Source: Chloroflexota bacterium (lineage in GTDB: Bacteria; Chloroflexota; UBA6077). From it: a stretch of DNA of 5,582 bases. Shown piece by piece: positions 1 through 4,770 of the stretch. The notes beneath the pieces are model-generated. The model was not told where the DNA came from, searched no databases, and saw only the letters and a list, made by a program, of their open reading frames with translations. Every line of letters begins with the position of its first letter. Position 1 is the first letter of the stretch. The stretch covers positions 1 to 5,582 of the forward strand of contig JAJYKO010000446.1 in NCBI GenBank assembly GCA_021788565.1, read 5' to 3'. Made by a program: the position numbers and the translations under genes.

Positions 1-456
1 CAGCGGCTCATCGGCAGCGGGCGGTGGTTGAGGGCGGCTACTCCCGAGGAGGGCCCGGGCAACGGCAGGGTGGAGGACCATCAACCCCTGGCCTACCGCT
101 CTCACCGCCTCGACGATCTCCTCCGGCGAAGCGTCCCGGAGCAGATAGCCGCGGACTCCAGCCTGCAGGGCTTCCATGGCCGGCGCGTCTCGCGGGTCGC
201 CGCTCAGAACCACCACCCCCACCGACGACAGCTCCGAAGTCAGGCGGGAGAGGATTTCCAACTCGTCCTGCTCGCTGAACGAGACGTCCAGCAGGATTAC
301 GTCAGGATGCACCGACGAGGCCTGGGCCAGGACGTCCTCGAGGGACGACTCACCGACGACCGCGGCCTCTCCCGAGCCGTCGAGGATCGTTCGAAGCCCA
401 GCCCGAGTCACCACATAATTGGAGGCGATCAGGACACGAATAGTGTCATCAGTCAT
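1..456 (-). CDS. NarL/FixJ-type response regulator, receiver domain (3' end cut by window edge)
   Basis: 152 codons are visible, starting at ATG 456-454 and running off the window at base 1. An earlier ATG at 480 in this frame meets a TGA after five codons, so 456 is the first usable ATG. The visible part is a CheY-like receiver: beta-1 VLIASNYVVTRAGLR (residues 8-22), phosphoacceptor region VILLDVS with Asp57, beta-4 VVVLSGD with Ser85 in the Thr/Ser position, and GVRGYLLRDAS (100-110) at beta-5. This pattern is typical of NarL/FixJ regulators, which carry a LuxR-type DNA-binding domain after a Pro-rich linker; the linker (PQPPPAADEP) is seen, the DNA-binding domain lies outside. Oddly, the acidic pair of beta-1 is replaced by Ser12-Asn13 and the usual Lys of beta-5 by Arg107, so Mg-dependent phosphorylation may be weak or absent. 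It starts 23 bp after the phosphatase gene and is probably cotranscribed with it. No partner kinase is visible. Confidence 0.85.
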   Translation of the reverse strand, partial: MTDDTIRVLIASNYVVTRAGLRTILDGSGEAAVVGESSLEDVLAQASSVHPDVILLDVSFSEQDELEILSRLTSELSSVGVVVLSGDPRDAPAMEALQAGVRGYLLRDASPEEIVEAVRAVGQGLMVLHPAVARALLGSSRPQPPPAADEPL

Positions 457-484
457 CAGCCATCAGCACTCATCGCTCATCACT
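447..484. repeat. Degenerate 7-bp tandem repeat spanning a gene junction
   Basis: On the + strand five units in a row begin CATC: CATCAGT, CATCAGC, CATCAGCACT, CATCGCT and CATCACT (7, 7, 10, 7 and 7 bp). The array spans the last bases of the phosphatase gene, its TGA stop, the 23-bp gap and the first three codons of the response regulator. On the minus strand every unit supplies an ATG, at 449, 456, 463, 473 and 480, in different frames. Only the 456 ATG opens the regulator frame. Because the unit is not a multiple of three, a change in copy number could alter the junction. Confidence 0.6.
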
Positions 485-1094
485 GACGGAGGTGGCAGGT
501 GTCGTTCAGCAGCAGCGCCACCCATCTCTCGGGCTCTCGCCTCTCAAAGAGGCTGATGGAGGCGTTGTCCACCTCCAGCCGCGGAAGCTTCTCGTCTTCC
601 AAGTCGAGCAGGTAACAGACCATCATCCGGCACACCAGACGGTGCGCAACCAGAACGATGGTCTCGTCGGGGTGGCTCGAGATGGCTTGCTCGACGGCCG
701 CCGCCACGCGCCGCCGGAAGTCGCCGAGATTCTCACCGCCTGGAATCTCCGCCCGCTGCGGCTCCGTGAGGTAGAGACGGTACTGCTCCGGGTACTCCCT
801 CGCTACTTCCTCGTAGCTCTTGCCGTCCCAATCGCCGTAGCTGAACTCCAGCAGGCCCGGCAGAGGGCGGGCGACCAGCCCCGCCTCGCGGGCTATCGGC
901 TCCGCTGTCTTCATGGCACGGGAGAGCGGAGAGCTGTAGACGGCCGAGGCGTGGTACCGCTCGCGGATGGCGCGAGCCGCCATCTCGGCCTGCCACAGCC
1001 CGGTCTCGTTCAGGGGCACGTCGACCCGCCCCCGAAATCGGTCCGTCCTGTTGAACTCCGTCTCTCCATGTCTCACCAGGATAACCCGTCCCAC
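480..1094 (-). CDS. Histidine phosphatase family protein (phosphoglycerate mutase-like)
   Basis: A 204-residue protein of normal length for the bacterial cofactor-independent-of-size phosphatase branch of the histidine phosphatase (phosphoglycerate mutase-like) superfamily. The catalytic core is complete: RHGET at residues 8-12 with nucleophile His9, the phosphate-pocket segment FRGRVDVPLNETG (20-32), SSPLSRAMKTA with Arg59, the acid Glu83 in LLEFSYGDWDG, and the second histidine His151 in VLVAHRLVCR. The usual HGG after the second histidine is replaced by HRL, a variant I associate with environmental bacteria. Such enzymes hydrolyse phosphomonoesters in the cytoplasm through a phosphohistidine; the substrate cannot be told from sequence (GpmB-like and CobC-like proteins share these motifs). 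The start is GTG 1094-1092, supported by GGAGG five bases upstream. A promoter lies at 1169-1197, and the response regulator follows 23 bp downstream, suggesting a two-gene unit. Confidence 0.9.
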   Translation of the reverse strand: MGRVILVRHGETEFNRTDRFRGRVDVPLNETGLWQAEMAARAIRERYHASAVYSSPLSRAMKTAEPIAREAGLVARPLPGLLEFSYGDWDGKSYEEVAREYPEQYRLYLTEPQRAEIPGGENLGDFRRRVAAAVEQAISSHPDETIVLVAHRLVCRMMVCYLLDLEDEKLPRLEVDNASISLFERREPERWVALLLNDTCHLRQ

Positions 1095-1098
1095 CGCT

Positions 1099-1106
1099 AC
1101 CTCCCT
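1099..1106 (-). promoter_or_regulatory. Ribosome binding site fixing the GTG start of the phosphatase
   Basis: The minus strand reads GAGGGAGGTAGCG then GTG. GGAGG (1104-1100) sits five bases before the GTG at 1094, ideal spacing. The protein begins MGRVILVRHGET from this codon, exactly where the family's first strand should begin, so no upstream start is needed. Confidence 0.75.
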
Positions 1107-1168
1107 CGTCGCGCAACCCAGGTTGAGCTCTTCTCCAGCCGGTCGCGGCCCGAGCGAACCCCACTCCT

Positions 1169-1197
1169 ACTATGCGGGCCCAGTACTGGGAAGTCAA
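1169..1197 (-). promoter_or_regulatory. Putative sigma-70 promoter of the phosphatase operon with palindromic operator
   Basis: On the minus strand TTGACT (1197-1192, five of six matches to the -35 consensus) is followed by a 17-bp spacer and CATAGT (1174-1169, four of six matches to -10). The predicted transcript starts near 1162 and gives a leader of about 68 bases before the GTG at 1094. The spacer contains the perfect 12-bp palindrome CCCAGTACTGGG (1179-1190), placed where a bound dimer would block or remodel polymerase. This is pattern matching only. Confidence 0.5.
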
Positions 1198-1246
1198 GGC
1201 GGGTTGCGGCACGGACGGCCTGTCGACCAAGATCTACAACCCCACA

Positions 1247-1255
1247 TGTTATACT
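1247..1255 (+). promoter_or_regulatory. Putative extended -10 promoter element facing right
   Basis: TGTTATACT holds an extended -10 (TG, one base, TATACT with five of six matches at 1250-1255). No clear -35 lies 16-18 bp upstream, which extended -10 promoters can tolerate. Transcription would begin near 1262 and read into the small plus-strand gene, divergent from the phosphatase operon. Confidence 0.4.
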
Positions 1256-1370
1256 CACAATTGGCCAGGTGGTTCTGAAAGCTCTCTCGACGGCCTATCT
1301 CGACCTGCGTTATCGAGGAATCGATATTCGCTCGCCTCTGGAGTTGTATGCGTCGAGCGGGAGGAGGCGT

Positions 1371-1616
1371 ATGGCATACTTCAGTGAAATCTGGGGAATT
1401 GAGGTCCGCGACGAGATCGCTGCCGAGTTCAGGTCTCCAGACGGAACGGTGGACGACAACCTGGCAGGACTACACGAGGTAAGAGCCCGACTCGCGGAGC
1501 GTGAGGAGCAGCGAAGGCTGATCGGTCATCCGGCGCAGCCCGGGGATGTGAGAGCAGCCCTAGAAGCCGAGGGGTGGAATCTTCTTCCCAAGGGCAGGAA
1601 TCGCCCTGGGGCGTAA
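1371..1616 (+). CDS. Small hypothetical protein, 81 residues (possible 115-residue form from GTG 1269)
   Basis: I do not recognise this protein. The frame is open from ATG 1371 to TAA 1614-1616 and the ATG is preceded by GGGAGGAGG ending four bases before it, a strong Shine-Dalgarno site. The product is short, charged and has no membrane segment or signal peptide. It begins MAYFSEIWGIEVRDEIA and its middle, HEVRARLAEREEQRRL, looks like a charged amphipathic helix. The same frame stays open far upstream through the phosphatase gene, but that part is antisense shadow. A GTG at 1269, just after the predicted transcription start, would add 34 residues (VLKALSTAYLDLRYRGIDI and onward) that also look protein-like, but it lacks a ribosome site. 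It is convergent with the defence-type operon and ends 40 bp from that operon's last stop. It could be real, a remnant, or a chance frame. Confidence 0.45.
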   Translation: MAYFSEIWGIEVRDEIAAEFRSPDGTVDDNLAGLHEVRARLAEREEQRRLIGHPAQPGDVRAALEAEGWNLLPKGRNRPGA

Positions 1617-1656
1617 TGCGCCAGTCGCCACAGGCCTGCTCCGTGTACTCGATTGG

Positions 1657-2085
1657 CTATGCCGAAGGCACATCTGGAAGAGGGCGAGCCTGGCGTTCGA
1701 TCTCTCCACGATTCGGCAGTAGGCCTATGACTACGTCGCGAATGCGCCCGTCACGCTTGAGCAGGTCGAAGCCGCAATCAGCACTAAGCGCGATTTGATC
1801 CGTGATGATGCACCGGGCGTGAGGCATCTCGGCGGAGTGCCTTTCCGCCTTCACGTTCATGGCTATGTGAAGACCGTACTCTCTAGAGAGCCTCCCGGCA
1901 AACCTACGGAGGACCTCGGCTGCTCCGACCATATCTTCTGGTGAAAGCCTGCTCTCCTCCAGTCCGCAGGTAATCTCGAAGACTCGCGCAGTCTTGCCCG
2001 CCGAAAGTGAGGCGAACTGCCCGACGATCCACTCAATGGAATTGGAGTACTCACGTTTCAGCTCTGGGTAGAATCCGGCACCTCG
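1657..2085 (-). pseudogene. C-terminal part of the effector-like protein, downstream of an in-frame stop
   Basis: This stretch continues the frame of the gene at 2676-2086 directly after its TAA, with 142 codons to a TAG at 1659-1657. Continuous protein-like sequence runs from the first codon after the stop (RGAGFYPELKREYSNSIEW), so the segment is the missing C-terminal half rather than a separate gene. No start codon lies next to the stop, and the first in-frame ATG (1932-1930) falls inside the domain without a good ribosome site. Visible features are the YSNSIEWIVGQF helix, His286 and Arg288 in HARCIITDQIAL, Gly302 and Asp304 in CGFDLL, and RDVVIGLLP near the end (numbered from the ATG at 2676). 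The H-x-R, T-D and GFD pattern recalls phospholipase-D-like MIT C-terminal domains, but that is a hunch from motif layout. As it stands it would be made only by readthrough, by internal initiation, or not at all. Confidence 0.6.
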
Positions 2086-2088
2086 TTA
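2086..2088 (-). other. In-frame TAA interrupting the effector-like gene
   Basis: The codons read CAG CGC TAA CGA GGT. The protein before it (KIFDRYIGRHLQR) and after it (RGAGFYPELK) are in the same frame and read as one domain. One C-to-T change from CAA (Gln) would explain it, though several other single-base changes would too. Confidence 0.7.
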
Positions 2089-2676
2089 GCGCTGAAGATG
2101 GCGACCAATGTAGCGGTCGAAGATCTTCGCATCCTTGGCATATCGAAAAAGCGGCTGCCAGACCCTTTGTTCAAACTCCGTCTTGCTCCATTGGCCGTCC
2201 GTCAGCACATAACCACGCTCGGCTTTCCCACGCGAGGCGACGAACGATGACAGCTGGTAGTCGCTAATGCCTGTAACGGCCACTCCGCCTTCAGCAAATG
2301 ATGCGCACTTGCTGCATTCCTCCAATCCAATTACCAATTCGGGTGTTCCCGCTTTCGCTACTACCGCAGCGCGCTGGCAGCCCGGAGCGCTGCAAGCGAC
2401 CTCCATGGCGCTACCATTTCCGAGCTTGATCATCCGGTTGCGATTGCGCAACCCCGTGAGCAATTCCTGGCCCTTCTTCCGATATTTCTGCGGCCACTTA
2501 CGCACTCCTCTGAACATCTCGCCACTCATGACGTTGTCCGGATCGACGAGCAGGATGCAGTTTCGGTCCATGTCCCGGAGCAGGTCCAGCATATGGGAGC
2601 AGTGCTGCCTGGCACCGGCTTCATCGGCCGGTAAATCGCTGTATAGCCTGGGCAGATGGACGGTCGACAACAGCAT
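2086..2676 (-). CDS. N-terminal part of cysteine-motif, effector-like protein of an ATPase operon
   Basis: 196 residues from ATG 2676-2674 to the in-frame TAA. With the continuation to 1657 the intact protein would have about 339 residues. The N-terminal part (about 1-85) is basic and carries ILLVDPDN (41-48) and a Lys/Arg-rich stretch around 55-84. A likely zinc knuckle follows: Cys95-x4-Cys100 and Cys121-x2-Cys124. Then comes RVWQPLFRYAKDAKIFDRYIG (171-191), where Asp187-Arg188-Tyr189 follows a buried strand as at the start of phospholipase-D-like or MIT-C-like domains; the rest of that domain lies beyond the stop. The start codon is two bases after the ATPase stop (TAGCCATG), with AAGGAG 14 bases upstream, so translation is probably coupled. 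In ATPase-plus-partner defence pairs the second gene usually encodes the effector, so I infer this role; no known family is firmly recognised. Truncated as read, it is likely inactive. Confidence 0.65.
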   Translation of the reverse strand: MLLSTVHLPRLYSDLPADEAGARQHCSHMLDLLRDMDRNCILLVDPDNVMSGEMFRGVRKWPQKYRKKGQELLTGLRNRNRMIKLGNGSAMEVACSAPGCQRAAVVAKAGTPELVIGLEECSKCASFAEGGVAVTGISDYQLSSFVASRGKAERGYVLTDGQWSKTEFEQRVWQPLFRYAKDAKIFDRYIGRHLQR

Positions 2677-2678
2677 GG

Positions 2679-3392
2679 CTACTCGAACATCTCCTTGTAG
2701 CCTTCCTCGAAGAAGCCTTCAGGCCACTCGTCGATGAAGTCGCCCTCTTCATCCAGCCGTAGCGGGCAGCAAACGGAGCCCTCTTCGCCTTTCATGACGT
2801 AGACGACCGAGACATCGGATGGTTTGAGTTGGCCTTTCCGAATGAGCTTCTGCAACCGCAGGATCAGGTGCTCGCTGTGAGTCTCGATAATGAACTGATT
2901 GTGCTGATCGGCCATCGAGTCCGCGAAGAGATCGCCCAACTCCGCCTGCAAGCGCGGATGGAGGTGCAATTCGGGCTGCTCGATAAGTACGGTGGTATCC
3001 TGGGACATAAAACTCTGAACGATTATCGGCAGCACCTGGCTGATGCCGAAGCCCACGTCGGCTATGCTGACCGCAGTCTCCGTCTGGCCATCGTCAACGA
3101 GGTCCAACCCAAAACCACTTCTCTCGAATCGGCTCACCCGCAAAGAGTAATCGGTGCCAAAGCGCTTCAGCCACTCGTTTGTCTCATCCACGAGCCGTTG
3201 TTGCCCATATAGGATGTCCGGCATTTCGCCACCGGACTTGCCGACATCATGCGCCATGTTGCCGCTGAACGTATAGTGTCGCTCAGGGTTCGCGCGAAGT
3301 GGCCCGAGATAGACCAACTTTTGCAGTTCTTGACGGAGCGCCTGGGATAGGGACAGACTGAGTTGGATCAGGTCAGGCAGCAAGTCCCACAA
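2679..3392 (-). CDS. C-terminal half of OLD/AAA_15-like ATPase, DUF3696-like end (follows in-frame TAG)
   Basis: 237 residues, readable from a TTG directly after the TAG that ends the N-terminal half and in the same frame. It holds the second half of an ABC-type ATPase head: the motif LVYLGPLRANPERHYTFSGN (26-45) common in this family, an ABC signature-like segment DVGFGISQVLP (112-122), Walker B VLIEQPELHLHP (135-146) with the catalytic acid in EQPE, and the H-loop region ETHSEHLILR (170-179). The end, DEWPEGFFEEGYKEMF (221-236), is the typical close of DUF3696 proteins. No Walker A is present here; it lies in the piece encoded at 4670-3393. The two pieces together give about 663 codons. A weak AAAGGTG sits 13-18 bases before the TTG, so reinitiation could make a separate subunit; otherwise this is the 3' part of a broken gene. 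Such ATPases drive or gate partner nucleases in anti-phage systems. Confidence 0.75.
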   Translation of the reverse strand: MWDLLPDLIQLSLSLSQALRQELQKLVYLGPLRANPERHYTFSGNMAHDVGKSGGEMPDILYGQQRLVDETNEWLKRFGTDYSLRVSRFERSGFGLDLVDDGQTETAVSIADVGFGISQVLPIIVQSFMSQDTTVLIEQPELHLHPRLQAELGDLFADSMADQHNQFIIETHSEHLILRLQKLIRKGQLKPSDVSVVYVMKGEEGSVCCPLRLDEEGDFIDEWPEGFFEEGYKEMFE

Positions 3393-3395
3393 CTA
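3393..3395 (-). other. In-frame TAG interrupting the ATPase gene, followed at once by TTG
   Basis: The codons read GAC AGA CCT TAG TTG TGG GAC. Both sides lie in one frame and together hold one set of ATPase motifs: Walker A before it, signature, Walker B and H-loop after it. A single C-to-T change from CAG (Gln) would account for the stop. The TTG right after it could instead be a reinitiation start. Confidence 0.75.
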
Positions 3396-4670
3396 AGGTC
3401 TGTCACCTTTGAACAGGGCCTGCAGGAGCGTTCTCAGGTGGCCATCGACAAGCCCCGGGAATGGAAGATGACTCGGCAAAAAGCCTTGCATGCCTAGCGT
3501 TTGCAGAGCATTCCTCTCCTGGACATCACGAATGAACCGGTCAATACTGTAGTCAGCCAGGGCGAGCAAGCGACGCTCCATGAGAGCGCGGACCCTTTCC
3601 CAATTGGTGTTGGCGGTTAAGTCGCTCTCACGCACCGAGAATGCTTCGAGATCGTTCAGTTCGTCCTGCAACTCGTCGCCCCCCAACTCGATTGCGTCGA
3701 GGACCACCAGGGCTTCGACGAGTCTGCGCATCTGGTCTACGGCCGGGGACTCCCAGACGTACTCAAGAACCTCTTCCGGATTCTCGGCAAAGCAGGCCCC
3801 GAGCAACTTGTTAAGCACAGCACAGATGTAGTCCTTGGCAAATTCCACCGGTAGATCCGTTCCGTCCTGTAACGCGCGAAGCGCTGTATCGAGGACCTCG
3901 GGTGGTTGATCCTCGAGGTAGACCCTCGCCCAGCCCGCTGCCTCTTGCACCAACTCCTTGGGCCAACCCTGCAACGCTCGAATCGAATCTCTAGCATTAC
4001 TTAACGTGAGGGGCTTAAGGGACCCTGCCGCCTCCGACTCGACCGGTATTCCGACAAACCGCAAGAGGGTTGACAAGTCCGCTACATTGAGGGGCTCGAT
4101 GAAATCAGCGTAGCACGCCTGCCAGAAGGGGTGGTTCGCGTTCAGACCGCCGATCCTAGCCAGGCATCCGTTCCGTGCGGCATCCGTCCCCAGTTCATGA
4201 TCGAGAGCCGCCTGCACAGGCTCCAATCTGAACGCCGGCATTTCTGTGTTGCCACAGTAACAGGGCACGCCGTCCAGCACAAAGGATTTCGCTGATGGGT
4301 CGAAACCGAAGCTGACACCTATGCCGAAGGATTCAGGAGGACGGAGCCCTAGCAGCGAGAGCGCTCGGGAAAGGCTTTCCTTCCCAACGCGATCCGTCGA
4401 CACTAGCGGTGTTATCTCGGAGGCGTTCCGGTGGTCTCGCCTGAACAGCATCTCATCGGAATTGCCCAGCTTTACTAGGTCACCCTGCGGAACCAAGAGA
4501 CGGTCACCGGTGTCTTCCTCAGCGAGCGTCTGCTTCAACAGCAGCAACGACTGCAATATCGTGCTCTTCCCCGAGCTGTTGGCGCCGAAGATCAGGGTAA
4601 TGGGAGCCAGGGGGATCACCTGCCGGCGGCCGAAGGCTTTGAAGTTCTCCAGGATCAACGCGCTCAGCAT
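3393..4670 (-). CDS. N-terminal half of OLD/AAA_15-like ABC-type ATPase (Walker A part)
   Basis: 425 residues from ATG 4670-4668 to the in-frame TAG. The protein opens with the family's first strands, ALILENFKAFGRRQVIPLAP (4-23), then Walker A GANSSGKST (29-37) and a helix ILQSLLLLKQTL ending in a Q-loop-like glutamine (Gln47). This is the SMC/OLD/AAA_15 style of ATP-binding head found in DNA-repair and phage-defence ATPases. Residues about 60-400 form a long insert that I cannot assign, acidic and rich in predicted helix, with a concentration of Glu/Asp around 320-350. No Walker B or signature is present, so this piece cannot hydrolyse ATP alone; those motifs are in the next frame-matched segment. 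The start is well supported by GAGGAG seven bases upstream. It follows the CARF-HTH gene after 100 bp and shares its strand. Either one half of a gene with a nonsense mutation, or one subunit of a split ATPase. Confidence 0.8.
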   Translation of the reverse strand: MLSALILENFKAFGRRQVIPLAPITLIFGANSSGKSTILQSLLLLKQTLAEEDTGDRLLVPQGDLVKLGNSDEMLFRRDHRNASEITPLVSTDRVGKESLSRALSLLGLRPPESFGIGVSFGFDPSAKSFVLDGVPCYCGNTEMPAFRLEPVQAALDHELGTDAARNGCLARIGGLNANHPFWQACYADFIEPLNVADLSTLLRFVGIPVESEAAGSLKPLTLSNARDSIRALQGWPKELVQEAAGWARVYLEDQPPEVLDTALRALQDGTDLPVEFAKDYICAVLNKLLGACFAENPEEVLEYVWESPAVDQMRRLVEALVVLDAIELGGDELQDELNDLEAFSVRESDLTANTNWERVRALMERRLLALADYSIDRFIRDVQERNALQTLGMQGFLPSHLPFPGLVDGHLRTLLQALFKGDRP

Positions 4671-4695
4671 TGTCTATCTCCTCGGGCAAGCACCT

Positions 4696-4707
4696 CGAGA
4701 CGTCTCG
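4696..4707. promoter_or_regulatory. Perfect 12-bp palindrome in the ATPase leader, candidate operator
   Basis: CGAGACGTCTCG is its own reverse complement and lies 25 bp upstream of the ATPase ATG, in the only sizeable gap of the right-hand operon. The gene just before it encodes a helix-turn-helix protein, so an operator for that regulator is a reasonable guess. With no loop bases it suits a dimeric DNA-binding protein better than an RNA hairpin. Confidence 0.35.
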
Positions 4708-4728
4708 GGGACGATCACCTGTTATCGA

Positions 4729-4756
4729 AGATTACTCCGATTCCTGGGCCGGTCAA
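4729..4756 (-). promoter_or_regulatory. Weak candidate promoter before the ATPase gene
   Basis: TTGACC (4756-4751, five of six -35 matches) is followed after 16 bp by TAATCT (4734-4729), which matches the -10 consensus at only three positions. If real, transcription would begin near 4721 and the palindrome at 4696-4707 would lie just downstream, in a repressor-like position. Confidence 0.25.
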
Positions 4757-4770
4757 GAAGGTAATTGAAG

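Noticed and set aside
733..1230. Minus-strand open frame overlapping the phosphatase gene
   Set aside because: It overlaps the phosphatase in another frame and is Gly/Arg/Pro-rich, as expected for a high-GC shadow.
492..1370. Long plus-strand open frame opposite the phosphatase gene
   Set aside because: It is antisense to a protein with complete catalytic motifs and its translation shows no recognisable domain; only the part after 1371 (perhaps 1269) has its own start and ribosome site.
1620..1657. Possible convergent terminator hairpin between the small gene and the effector gene
   Set aside because: GCCAGTCG and CGATTGGC can pair with one G-T, but the loop is 22 bases and there is no T-run on either strand.
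1863..2054. Minus-strand 63-codon frame across the effector gene, first thought to signal a frameshift
   Set aside because: Direct codon reading showed that 2676-2086 and 2085-1657 share one frame, so only a stop separates them and no frameshift is needed.
2086..3395. Reassigned genetic code with TAG and TAA read as glutamine
   Set aside because: The ATPase's family-typical C-terminus is followed directly by TAG at 2681-2679, and the CARF gene ends in TAA, so both act as stops here.
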